A stretch of DNA of 64,000 nt from contig JAOVVO010000445.1 of assembly GCA_028564675.1 (NCBI GenBank), forward strand, positions 1 to 64,000. The letters run 5' to 3'. Of this stretch, positions 13,871 to 25,810 are shown one piece after another; positions within the stretch are counted from its first letter, which is position 1, and the number at the start of each line of letters is the position of its first letter. A model generated the notes under the pieces. That model saw nothing but the letters and a program-made list of their open reading frames with translations, ran no database searches and was not told the origin of the DNA. The position numbers and the translations under genes are program-made. The stretch comes from Onchocerca lupi (Eukaryota > Nematoda > Chromadorea > Rhabditida > Onchocercidae).

Positions 13871-16800
13871 ATGATAACGGCATTGTTTGCATCGATAATC
13901 ATATCATATATTGTTACGAGTGTACGAGCAACAACTTCAGTGTTCAATAATAAAATTGAAGGTTGTCAACTTCATAGCTCATTAAGTCTGATCGTTTCAA
14001 TTTCAAAAAACGAAAACGATCATATCGAAATGATCGTTTTTGATGACCTTTGTCATTGTTGTATTTCAATTTCAAAGCAATTCTTATCGAACGGAAATTC
14101 GTTTTGCCGCCACAAATAAGAAAAAAAAAATTATTTGTGTATTTTTTTTTTCAAATTTAAATTTTGAAAACTTTGGAAAAATTTGATTAAAATATAAGAA
14201 AATTTTTTTTTTTAAATGAATTATCGAATAAAAATTATAACATTGGGGGTAAATTTTTCTTGCGAAAAAAAGCAATTTTGACTTTATTATATATTCTACA
14301 ACTAAAAAGAAATCATATAAGAGCAAGTGAAATGACAAATTAGAATTTTAAATTCAAATTTTACTTTTTTTAATTATCGTTAATTTTTAATCGCTCAACT
14401 ATAGCATATATTCCAAAACAGAAGCATTTATGAGGAATCTTTTGATATTTTAGATAAATTAATTTATTGTCATTAAATAAATGTAAAAATTTAAATTACT
14501 TCAATTTCTGATTCGATCTAAACTATGGAAATAATTATTTCGTCTATTGATGTGATCTACCGCAATAATTATTTTAATCAGTTTTATAGAAACTATTAAA
14601 ATTTTAATGGTTGACCTTGGGTTCTCTTTAACTGTTTGTTTTTCAAAAAGTTCAAAATGAACTTCGAGATGAAACGATTCTACATTCTTTCAATTTTCAA
14701 TAAAACTAGTAAAAAATCCTCTTATATGAAGAGGCTATAATTTTGCAAAACTTTGACTTGCCCCATGGCAGGCTCGAACTGCCGACCTTCGCATCTCTCA
14801 GTTCACTTATAAGTACGACGCGCTAACCGACTGCGCCAATGGGGCTGCTCTATGGAGCAGCAAAAATTTCTCTTTGTTCAATTGATTTTAAAACAATATG
14901 CGATCAATATTTTAAAATTCGAAAGAATTCAATTTCTCCTCAAAAAATGAACCAAAAAATTTAAAAAAATTTAAAAAATAGATTAATTTTCGTAAAATAA
15001 TTACAAATTTTCAGCAATTCGTTCAATTACTAAACTATTCAAAGTCATTTTTTTAAAATAAAATTTCAAGATTTAGGAAGAAATATTATGGTGAGGAAAA
15101 TTTAGCCATAAATTTAAGTTTTAATAAAAACCGAATTAAACTTTGATAAAAACTTAGATGGAAATTGAAAAATATTATTCATGAAAACAGATTATTTCAG
15201 ATTTCTCATAGAAAAAATTTGATGAAAAAAAAAAAAAAATAGAAGAATGTGAAATTAATTTCCAGGAAAGAGGAAGAATTTAATTTATAAAATTAAACAT
15301 AAATTTAAATTTTATTGGAAAATGAGTTAGTCAAATAAAACTTGAAAAATGGAATTCTTAAAATTTTTAACATTTATCATTTCCGATTTCTTTATGAAAA
15401 AAATTTGATAAAAGAAGTGGAAATATTCAAAATGAATTTCAGATCAACCAGAAATAGAATGTGGACAAGGTACCATAGCAGTACGTGTACGAACAGCATC
15501 CCAGATGCCATCATATATCTTTGTCAAAGGTCATTTTCACAAGGATGGTTGTCACTTCAAGCAAACCAATCATGCAACCTTTCGTTTCGAGCACTGTAAC
15601 GTTAATAGGAAACGTGAAGTAAGCACGTAATTAACAAGTTTTTCGAGAATTTTAACAATTAATAATCATTATTATCAGCATGTAATATCATATCATTCAA
15701 GAATTCATTTTAATTTACAGATAAATCCACGAGGAATGGCTTATTCATTCACAGTTATTGTACAACTTCATCCGGTAAATTTTAAAATTTATTTGAAAGA
15801 ATTGAAAAAAATCAAAATTAAAGATTCTACGATTGATAAAAAATGATAACAGATATTTTCTGTTGCAATAAAAAAAAATTTGCAGCTATTTATTACAAAA
15901 GTTGATCGAGCTTATAATGTACGATGTTTCTATATGGAAGAGAACAAGGAAGTTGATGCTGAACTACAAGTCAGGTATGTATTAAATTATCCGGCAAGAA
16001 AATCCGGAATTTTCAGAAGAATTATCACAAGTTCATATATTCCATTTATTATTTATAATAGTTGAAATTAAAAAAATAGCAACAAAATAGGTAGAAAGTT
16101 TATTCATAATGAATTTCCAAAAAATTTTAACTAATTTTCTCCAATAATTAGCCAATTAATCATTCCTATTTGAGTTTAGAAAAAATGAAGGTAATATTGA
16201 TAAATATTGATTTGAAAAAGGTCTAGATTTGAGGGATATTTTAAAATTACTCCAAAAATAAGCATCTTACTTCTACAAGGGATGCAAAAATGATTGTCAC
16301 AACGAGATTGAAGAAAGGATAGGAAAACTGAATAAATAAAATTGGCAATAACTTCTTCGGAACTTCTAAATAGGAAACAGATTTTATTTGAATAAATTTT
16401 ACAAATTCGAAAGTAATTCAAAACTTGAAAATTCATTTTACGAAACATTTTTCACTAAATCACGGAAGTGATTATTTGAATAAATGCTTTATTGGAAGAA
16501 GAATAAAATCAAATTAAATTACTTCAATAATTTTCATATTCGAAATTTTCAAGCTAGAAAAGAAGAAACACATCATCTAATTTGTCATTTATTCTAATTA
16601 AGATGAATCGAAAAATTATACAAAATGTACAATTTAATTGAACACTTTGTTTTGTTTTATTTTATTATTAAGACAAAAAGAAAAAAAAATTTTCTTTTAA
16701 ATGTCAAAACTAGTTGAGAAAAAAATTATATTAAAAAAGAAAAAAGTTGCTGTGGCATTAATTATTTTTTTGTCATTGACAAATAGTTTTTTTATTTTCT

Positions 16801-19800
16801 TTTGAAAAGCAAAAATAATTTAATTATCGTTTCACATGAACAACTTATAATAATTATTCTCACAATTTGCATTTTTTGTTTATCATTCAATATTTCTCAC
16901 AATAATTTTTTTTTTTAAATTTAATTTTTTTCGATACTATTTAGAATTAATATGAAATAAAAAGAAGGAAAAAGAAATGAGTTGCAGAAATTTTTACAGC
17001 TTGTTCCTCTAATGCTAATTTTTCTCAGAGATAAAAATTCAAAGTTAAATTTTCAAAATTACAACTTTTTTCAATGAAATTAATTTCGATACTTTTTTTT
17101 TGTTCTAGCGATTTGACAACATCAATGTTGGAATCAGGTCATGCGATGCCTCAATGTTCCTATACGCTACATCGAGATTCCCCAAATGGTCCAGTATTGC
17201 GATATGGCCGCGTGGGCGACGTGGTATTTCACGTTTGGGATTGTCCGTCAGATGTTTACGCAATGCTCATTCATAGTTGTTACATTTTGGATGGACAGGG
17301 TGGAGAACATCAAGTTATCAACGAAAATGGGTTAACGTTTAAATTTTAAATCATTGAATTTGGATTTATCGTGACGTTTATAAATTTTATTCATCAAATC
17401 AAAATATTCTTGAAATTATCACAAATTGTTTGAATTTATTTCCAATTTTTTGTCAAGAAAAAATCAAAATATATTAATGTCCAGTATTTAGATTAAAATC
17501 AACTTTTGAATTCCAATTAATTTGAATTTATATAGGATTCAACTGATTTTTTTAGCAGTTTAATAATTCTAAGTTAACACATATTTTGCAGATGTTCAAC
17601 AGATGATTTTATCCTTCCGCAATTGACATACTCCAATGAACTTACTCGTAGCTTTGCGGTTAGTTGAATAGCTATGTTTTCATGCTCAGTTTTTTTTTTT
17701 CTTTTTTTTTTTTGAATTAATTAATAAAGTACTGAATGCAAGTACTTCATTTCCAATTTTGCATGGATCGATGAGAATGTTTCCTCTTTCAATGTCTGTC
17801 AGCGCGATAATTTCAAATTCTCTCAACTTTCTCTTTTTCTTTTCAGGGAGCAAGTGTTGTGAATCTTCCGGATCGAGAATCAATTTATTTCAGTTGTCAA
17901 GTGAAATTATGTTTCAAGAAAGGCGATTACTGTGCTAATGTGACGGTACTTTAAAATATTTAAATTTTTTCTCTTTCTTTGTATTTCCTGAAAATTCGAA
18001 ATTTTTCTGTACAATTGATTTTTACAAGTTCATAATTATTTAATTGAATATTTCAAACTCTCAAAATGAGAATATTTCTATGAACTTTAAATGAATTCTC
18101 CATTGGTTTTACTATTTTTACATTAATGTCTCTCAATCGGCCAAGTGATAAGCGGTGCAGGTTCATTTAGCCAACATGTCTGAATAGGTAGTAATGCATG
18201 GTCCGCCTCATCTCCAGTCAGCACTACCTCTTGATATGGAGCTTTGCTCATTTTTTTGTTACTACTTTTAATCAGTTATTTACTATTTGCCATTCATTAC
18301 TTATGCTTTTATCGTTTGTTATTAATCATCCCATCTTATCACTGATTATTTCCGATTTTATTCCAAGTTTGAAAAAAAAAAAAAGAAAAAAGAAACTTTT
18401 ATAGCCACCGCGTTGTAATGAGGAAATTATCGTCACTAGAAATTCGCAAGACGAAGCGAAACATATCGAAGATGAATTACGAAATGATCAACTTTTGTAT
18501 TCAACAACTGGTCCGTTGGCTACATCAAATACCGTCCGAATTGTACATACTGCTCCGCCGAACATTCCGGTTTCGCCATCATTCAGGAAGAATTCATCTG
18601 AGTTCCAAACTTCGCCAACTACTTCAACATCTACCGATCGTGTAATCACTACTATCAAACTAGTAAATGGATCTATCGCAAAATCTTCTCAGATTTTCGT
18701 AAATGAAATCCCGACGCAATACAAATTTTCGAGATATCATGACGAACAAAATGATAATAATACGGGATATATTCATGAAATAGAAGGTTAATTGTTTCTT
18801 TTCGTAATTTTTCCTTATTTTTGCTATTTAATTAAATGTTTTAGCACTTTTTTCACAAAGTTTACTTTTGCTTTTTTTTTTGTTGAACTTAATATAGAAA
18901 TTGTATTTTCTCAGTAGTTTTATTTAATAATTTAGTATTCTGGCTTCGAGTAAACATTATTGAATAGTGAAAAATAGAACTGTATATTTGAAAAGATAAT
19001 GAATTTTGGGATTTTGTTCTATTCTATCTTGCTTTTAAGGATTTTGCAATTTTTTTTTTTCATAATATCTTATGGATCATCTAGGAATAAGTTTGTTTTT
19101 TTTTTTTTTTGCCGTTATAAGAAATTATAGTAATACTGCTCAAAATTACTAAAATTTTGTGAAAGATTTTCTTTATAGGTTCGGGTGAAAATGAAAATTT
19201 GTTAAGTTTAAGTACAACAAATGATCAAAGCACAAATATTGCTGATATTATTTTGACTGATATTAGAAATTCGCCTAAGATCTCAGAAACAACAACAATA
19301 AAAACAATAACCACAGTAACTTCTGGAATAGAAATTATCAGAGAATCAAATTCAACAAGGGATCGACGGACAGTTCCTGAAAATAATTATAATATCGTCG
19401 ACTTAGATGTAGCAACACCGCAATTGAAAATTCTCGATGAAGGCTTTGGTAAGTACCATTTCATCGGGGACATAAATTAAATTTTCAGAAATAACTTTTT
19501 CGAAAATTCTCAGAGAATTGAAAAAAGGAAAAGAGAAGGTGAACAAAAGAGAAAGATAAAAGTATCGATATGTTGGCACATAATTATCACTCAATTAATG
19601 AGTGATTAAAATGAAGATAATTTTCGATGGGTAAGAAGGTAAAATGTAAAACTTTGCCTACTTATTCGTCGTAATTATTTTCACTTTAACTAATCACTGA
19701 TTATCAATTAGTTAAAATTAATTGAATTTTCGAATTTTTTTCTAGATTTACCGGAACCATTGGCAAAACCAAGTTTACTAAACGATCGTCGTGAAGAAGG

Positions 19801-19930
19801 CGTATGCATACCAATGTTAAGTATGTGGATTCTTTCAGGATTATCATTAGTATCTATATCAGTTGCTATAGCAACAATCACTTATTCTAAAGTTTCTAGT
19901 CGGAAAATGGCATTGTTTTATCGTTACTAA
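13871..19930 (+). CDS. Cuticlin-like ZP-domain transmembrane protein (10 exons, complete)
   Basis: Predicted extracellular-matrix protein of the cuticle; ZP proteins polymerise outside epidermal cells after cleavage from a membrane precursor. Exons: 13871-13961, 15443-15618, 15721-15774, 15886-15974, 17109-17330, 17592-17658, 17847-17945, 18405-18786, 19179-19448, 19746-19930; all phases agree, giving 544 aa. A signal peptide (about residues 1-20) is followed by a Cys-rich ZP domain from about residue 37 (IECGQGTIAVRVRT) to about 265, with cuticlin-type motifs DGCHFKQ, RCFYMEE and QVKLCFKKGDYC. A Ser/Thr-rich linker follows, then RDRR at 454-457, matching a furin-type cleavage site. A transmembrane helix lies near 509-530, with a short cytosolic tail ending in FYRY. 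This order is typical of nematode CUT/CUTL proteins; which paralogue it is cannot be told. A tRNA gene lies antisense in intron 1. Confidence 0.9.
14759..14845 (-). tRNA. trnI-UAU: tRNA-Ile (anticodon UAU) with a short intron
   Basis: On the minus strand GCCCCAT pairs with ATGGGGC to form the acceptor stem, followed by discriminator A. The D-arm/A box reads TGGCGCAGTCGGTTAGCGC. The T arm GGCAG-TTCGAGC-CTGCC contains the B box. The anticodon stem TCGTA pairs with TGCGA and the loop holds CTTATAA, giving anticodon TAT. An insertion of about 13 nt lies one base 3' of the anticodon, the canonical intron position and usual for eukaryotic tRNA-Ile(UAU). A TTTT terminator for RNA polymerase III follows about 9 nt downstream (14747-14750). 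The whole gene lies antisense inside intron 1 of the ZP gene. Confidence 0.92.
18125..18250. other. G+C-rich island inside ZP-gene intron 7
   Basis: This part of the intron is clearly richer in G+C than the rest and contains words such as TCGGCCAAGTGATAAGCGG and AGCACTACCTCTTGATATGG. It offers no frame-compatible cassette exon between the phase-0 flanks. AGGTAGT and ACTACCT on its minus strand can pair. Its nature is unknown; it could be a tRNA-derived repeat, a small RNA or an enhancer. Confidence 0.4.
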
Positions 19931-20163
19931 GCAATTCGATTCTTCATTCCAATTTTTTATGTATAAATTAAAAAAAAGAGAGAAAAATCAGAGATGATTC
20001 AGTGAATTTATATGCTTTTAAATTCAACTTTTTTTTTCAACTAATATAGAACACTTTGAAGTTAAATTTTTAAAATTGATTTCAAGATAATTATGTTTAA
20101 TCAGTATAGCTTTCACGTAGGACTTAATTCATATTCTACTACTCACACTTGCACGATTGATTT

Positions 20164-20169
20164 AATAAA
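20164..20169 (+). terminator. Candidate poly(A) signal of the ZP gene
   Basis: AATAAA lies about 235 bp after the ZP-gene stop codon. In such A/T-rich DNA the hexamer is weak evidence alone. Confidence 0.4.
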
Positions 20170-20402
20170 TTTGACTAAAACGATATTTACTCTTTCCAAT
20201 TATACCAAGTTATTTATATTTTATGCAATAATGAAATTCATTTTTTCGAAAGTTTATTTGTTTTTTTTCCCTTCGATATTTTATTTTTCGGTGATTTTAC
20301 TTTTACTTCTCGTGATCTTATTTTTGTTATGAAGTAATACGAGCAAACGAACGAAATTAAAGGAAAATTATGAGGCAAATATTATACAAAAACATGCATA
20401 CA

Positions 20403-20649
20403 TCTGTATAAATAAAAAATGCAAATGTTCATTGTTTATTTCTACATAATGTTTCAAATTTTTCACCGATTGATTTGAAATTTCCATACAACGTTGCATT
20501 CGAATAGAAGCATGTTTTTATGTAGATAAGGTGCGTGTTTAAGAACTTTCGAAGATTTAAAATTTTGAACAAATGAACATTTACATTTTTATTTACAGAG
20601 AATATAGGCTAACTGAACCGATCACTCGAGACGTAGTCGGTTTAGCTAA
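20403..20649 (+). mobile_element. Complete short non-autonomous Helitron-like element
   Basis: The element starts TCTGTATAAATAAAAAATG, carries the family's inner motifs (TTGATTTGAAATTT, CGTTGCATTCGAATA), then an inverted copy of its own start (GAACATTTACATTTTTATTTACAGA near 20575-20600). It ends with an imperfect hairpin beginning AACCGATC and ending GTCGGTT, followed by AGCTAA|T. A 5'-TC start, a 3' hairpin and a CTRR end just before a host T are Helitron hallmarks. No coding capacity. About 247 bp. Confidence 0.8.
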
Positions 20650-20944
20650 TAAATGATATTTATGTGATAGCAACAGATGATAAATTGCATGAAATAATCT
20701 ATAAAAATCTCGATAAATAGAACATTGAGCAGAAAAAGAATAACAACAGAACAATAAAATTAAAGTTAATTAAATGAATTCAAAGGGAATGAATGTCAAT
20801 ATTAATTTTCAAAGTAAAGGCTATCAAAAATGTAAGTTATCGATTATTGCTTCATATAATACGCTGAAAGATTCATTCTTCTTTGTTAAAAATTAGACAA
20901 TTTTTTCTAATTACGATTGATTTATAAGGTTTTCGAATTTTTCC

Positions 20945-21045
20945 AGTTATAACGATAATAATGATGACAAAAGTAGCAGTAGTGTTACCAATAATAATAA
21001 TAATGGTAATAATAATAACAATAATAATAATAAACAGTGTTACTA
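20945..21045. repeat. AAT-rich trinucleotide microsatellite
   Basis: Runs of ATA/AAT/GAT units with interruptions; they give an Ile-rich artefact frame on the minus strand. Confidence 0.85.
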
Positions 21046-22740
21046 ATAATTTCAACATATTATTGTTGTATTTGTTGTGTTAACTTTGAATTCTGAACTA
21101 TGTTATTAGTTGAAAAATACTTTGTTAAAATAAATTTTGTTTTGTTGTTATTTTATCCATAATACATGCAAATTCGATCGAAAGTTTGAAATGATCAAAT
21201 GGTTATCTGTTAGAAATAATTAACATTTATTGATATCAATTAAGCTTTTATTAGAAAATTGCCGATCTTATAGCTGTTTCTTTTCTTGTTTCGCATTTCT
21301 TGCAAAAAAGAATGAGGTTATACTTCAATTTGACATAATATATATCCCTAAATTGACGAGTTTCCAAGATCTTCAAAAACCAAAAATATAGAAGATGGCC
21401 AGTCATATATCTAAATTTTGAAGATTGTGATAATGATAATAATCAGAAATTAGCAAGGTTTTTATTTCGCCTTCTTAGCGATTCGCTGATCACTTCAGAC
21501 AGAAATAATTGTTTCTTATTAACCGAACACACAAAGAGCCTAAAATTGTCCTGCAACTATTTTTATCAAAATGAGTCTTTGTATAATTAAAGAATATAGA
21601 ATACACTTATTTTGTAAGAAAGAAGCATAAATTTTATTGAATTCAACATTTAAAAAGTTAGAATTTAATAACAATAGTATTTGTTTAATTTAAATTTGCT
21701 GTTAATCAATGCCAAATAGCTTCATTTTAACAATCGATTCATCTTTCATTTCTTTTGGGGGACATTTTTTCAACAAAAACTTCACTAGCCTTGAGAAGAT
21801 AACAATAGATACTATCAGTATCAGAGCAATCCAAAAATTAACAGTAGCTAAAGCTCGATTAAAACATCAACTGATGAACTGAAAAGTGCCTGTCAGTATG
21901 ATGATATTCAATTTATCATTGACTGAAATTAAATTCAATGTTTCGTTAATTTTAATAACAACATGTTTGTAATTTATAAAAAATCCAAAATCTGCTCAAA
22001 TTCTAAGAACATAAAATCAAAAACAAAAGTCATTCTGTTTACCCAACAGCGTATTTCAACAACTAAAATGTATCGCATCAACGATAAGAAGCCAATCATT
22101 CGAGAAGATGTTATCATATCCCAATGAGTTCAAAAAAAAAAAAAAAGAAAAAAGTTTCACTAATTTTTTGATTTTACAAGAAATAAAATTCGAAAAAATG
22201 AGCATTGAAAAATATGAGAAATTTTTTGAATTATTACTAATTTTTTTTAAATCTCCAATAAACTCATTAGAACTTGAAATTTTAAGCTCACTGACCGATA
22301 TTTGACTAGGCAACAAATGTCATAGACATATTTCTACAATTTTGGCTCACATAGATCAAATTTTTGAAAAAATTAAATGTATTTGATAGATTTTGCTAAA
22401 ATGCATTCAATATATTCATCCAAAAATGATAGCTACGGTATGGCTTAAAAATAAATGTTAAAGTTGTGAACAATTCAAGTTTGATTTTTCGATTAATTAG
22501 TTTGTTTAAATTTATTTGAAATAATTTGAAGGAATTCAAATAGAGTAAATGAATCTAAGATTATCAAAATTCTAACAGACGTGTTCAACAGGCGGTAACG
22601 GAATCAAATTGATAAATTTAGTAAATGTTTGGTAAAACATCCAACAGCAATAATGTTCCTTAATCACAGATCTACCGGTAATTTTTTGTTTTAATCAAAA
22701 TTTCGTTGAGTATATACTATGGCTATGGTAATTTAATTCG

Positions 22741-22808
22741 GACACACATATATTTATATTTATTTACTAGGTGGACCTGGCCACGCGGAGCGTGACCGAT
22801 CCAGCTAA
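22741..22808 (+). mobile_element. Truncated Helitron 3' end
   Basis: GGCCACGC-GGA-GCGTGACC (22779-22797) forms an 8-bp stem with one mismatch, followed eight nucleotides later by CTAA (22805-22808) and a T. This is a textbook Helitron 3' terminus. The matching 5' end is not present upstream, so the copy is truncated. Confidence 0.75.
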
Positions 22809-22852
22809 TGTCTATTGGGACCGGTCATGCTTCGTGTTCCGGTTTCAGCTAA
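22809..22852 (+). mobile_element. Second Helitron 3' terminus, directly abutting a new 5' end
   Basis: GGGACCGGTCATGCTTCGTG then TTCCGG forms a degenerate hairpin followed by CAGCTAA ending at 22852. The next base begins TCTATATAAATAAGAATG, the 5' end of another copy, so two elements sit head to tail without spacer. Confidence 0.72.
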
Positions 22853-24523
22853 TCTATATAAATAAGAATGTCAGTGTTCGTTTGTTCAAAAATCTTAAAC
22901 CTCCGAAAATACTTAAACAGGTGTCTTATTTATATTAATTCAAAATTTTAGATATCGGAAAGTCCTTATCTGTTGCTTTGAAATTTTGACAGAACGTTGC
23001 ATTGGAATACGCACATACTTCACCGAGCCTACTGAGCGTTGAATACTGAAGATCACGTCCATTTTGCAGAAAGTGTGATTGATAGATTCAGTCTACTCTC
23101 TTACTTTTATTTGTCACACGTGTGACAGGTAAAAAAAGTAGATGTATCTATACAAAAACAACGTGTCTATTCGAACGTTACGTGTCAGAATTTCAAATCA
23201 ATGGGTTAGCACTTGAAATGTTGTGTCAAAATGAACACTGAACATTTACGACAAATCCAAGGCATGACCTAATATTAGAAGTAATATTAACTTAATGTTA
23301 GAAGAGATAATTTGCAAATAACTTGAAGGAAATATTTGATTTTATATTATCATGATCTCGACATTTCTGCAACGCAACATTTCCTACAAAAAAAAAGCAT
23401 ACAAATTACATTCCTCATAAAGCAAAAAACAAAGAAAAGCTTAAATTACTCGCCTTATTTATTTAAAAACACACGCCTATTCCAATGCAACGCGGTATGA
23501 AAACTTCAAATCAATCGATGAAGAACTTGAAACATTGGGAGAATTACCGCAGTCAATGCAGAAATTAGGCATAAACCTGTTCCCTCACTTACTTTTAGTT
23601 GTCACGAACGTGAGACGTGAAAAAAACGCAAGTATGCTTATCTAAAAATACGCATCTATTCGAATGCAAGGTTTTATCAAAATTTGAAAACAATCGTTGG
23701 AAAACTTCCGGAGATTTGCCAATTATTACAGCGAACATTTACATTTTTATTTAAAAAAATTTATATAATAACACAGTAGATAGATAAAAATAAACAAATA
23801 AAGGTATAATATGAATGAAATCTAAAATAAAAGAATTAGTATCAATTATATTAAATTATAAGTTGCCAATAATTCTTGGATGTTGATGGATTTGAATATT
23901 TAATCCATGGAAAAGTGAAGAAAGTCATGAGTTGATATTTTAACATTAAACTTATATCAAATTAAGTTAAATAAAAATCAAGCAGGAGAACATTAACTGA
24001 GCAAAAAGCTTTACCTTAAAAAATATTCGGAATTAATGTAATAAAATTTCTTTACGTTAAACTGATGTCTTTTTTTCAAACAAATTAAGCTAATTTTTAT
24101 TAAAATAAAAAGAATTTCAAATTCAAAACTTAACAGATATTTGAAATTTTTTTTCAGCTTCGTTACAAAAAATGCAAAAATTTTTATATTTATCTACCAT
24201 GTTAGAAAGTATTTTAATTCTTTTTATCATTTTTTTCCTTCTTTCCTTGGATAAATCTACGTAATATAATATGCATAACAGTAGAAAGAGAGAGATGGGA
24301 AGTAGATGGAGAATGAGAGAAAAAAGGAAGGCGGAATCAATAAAGTCCACCCTCTCATTTATTTTTTGTTGTCACGGACGTGGCACGTGAAAGATGTAAG
24401 CATGTCAAAAAAGATGAATATTGGAATATAATGTTGTGTCAAAATTCGAAAATAATCGGTGGAAAACTTTCGGAGATATATTATTTGTAGCAGAGAACAT
24501 TTACATTTTTATTTATTTAGATT
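22853..24523 (+). mobile_element. Cluster of nested or partial Helitron-like repeats
   Basis: Begins with the family 5' end TCTATATAAATAAGAATG and inner motifs at 22870-23040. Inverted-orientation copies of the same region follow at about 23140-23270, 23455-23540, 23635-23760 and 24380-24523, the last two ending AACATTTACATTTTTATTTA. A palindrome-like module GTCACGxACGTGxxACGTGA recurs at about 23110, 23610 and 24370, each time before an inverted copy. Spacers are unique A/T-rich DNA. No open frame matches a transposon protein. The right boundary and the number of insertion events cannot be fixed by eye. Confidence 0.65.
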
Positions 24524-25277
24524 TAAAATATTGATGCAATTATCCAAATGAAAGCTCAATTTTTTTAACAGAATTCTCATTTCAAACCATTCCCTAAATA
24601 AAATGTGTACACCCTGTCGACTCGACAAACACTATGTAATGTCGGTTTTTCTTGAAGATATTATCGTTTGGCCATCTGATCATAAATTCCAAAAATTAAT
24701 GGCTGAATTTAAATAATTTTTCTATAAATAAATAAGTAATTAACATCCTGTAAAAATGATTGAATATAACATTATATTAATTGGATCCATAGACAAGCTA
24801 CTGCTAAAACCATCGAATGATTGATATCAAAATACTATAATCACAAATGACTGCAGCAAAAATTCCTTATTTTAATTTAATTTACTATAATAAATGATAA
24901 ATGATAGGAAAAATAATTAGCTGTTTCATAAATTTATGAGAATTGTTAATGAATTTGATTAACTTCGTCCTTTTCATTTATAATATACATACTTCAAATC
25001 AAAATTTCCGAGATATGCCCTATTTCAATTTTATTAATTACAATTGATATTTTTTAAACATTTAAATTAAAATGTAAGAGTTTGACCATTTGAATGTGAA
25101 CTATATCAAACTTCGAATCCTATTCATTCTTGTCCAATTCATTTAATTAAATTAAATTCAATCTGCAACTAAGCGAATAAATAACGAACCGCATTTCTGT
25201 GCAAAAATGTCCGAACTAATCGATCGATGGTAACACCGGTATTCATCGATGAAAAGCAGTGGTAGTGAGGAGTTAAA

Positions 25278-25810
25278 TTAGTTGTTGCGAAGTCTGTTAT
25301 CATTGTCGTCCAATTCGTAAATGCTTCTTAATTGTTTCTGCTTCGCTTTGCATGATCAAATTTTGGTCAGAACTATCAATTAATTTTTTGCAAATGTAAA
25401 GTTTTTCATCTCTCCCAAATTGGACTAATTTAACTTTTTTCTCTTCTAAATTTTATTAATTTATTTATCATTTATATTCATCTTTTCCTCTGTACATTCC
25501 CTAAATTTGTAGTTTATTTTCGCTACTTACTTATTTGCAATTTTTACTTGTTTACCATTAATCTAATTTCTTTCGCACTATTATTGATTATCTATTCCAA
25601 TAATCTTCTTTCTTCTACTAAAAACTCAAAAAAAAAAAGTTAACCTACCTGTATTCCTTCTTGATCGTATACACCAATACCATGATCGACGCAGTGGTAC
25701 GTCATTTGCGCCGCCACCAATGGTGAATGTTTTCCCGTGTATATTTTTCTGCGCAATACTTTTTCTTTCTCTTTTGTTGGTATCATCCGATAATGTGGAC
25801 GGGAAAATTC
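25278..25810 (-). CDS. Two probable terminal exons, possibly the C-terminal tail of the upstream GPCR
   Basis: Exon 25649-25810 (54 codons, TTTATAG acceptor, CAG|GTAGGT donor) reads EFSRPHYRMIPTKEKEKVLR onward with a clean phase-0 frame. Exon 25278-25337 (GAAGCAG acceptor) continues in phase to KQLRSIYELDDNDNRLRNN and a TAA. Base composition and frame behaviour are those of real exons. The only upstream minus-strand gene without a clear end is the DMSR-like receptor; joining through a CTT|GTTAAT donor at 30961 would give a 421-aa receptor with a cytosolic tail of about 85 aa. The 5.1-kb intron this requires is long. It could instead be the 3' end of an unseen separate gene. Confidence 0.45.

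Noticed and set aside
17141..17335. Second plus-strand frame overlapping ZP exon 5
   Set aside because: Shadow of the ZP frame, which carries the family motifs and consistent splice phases.
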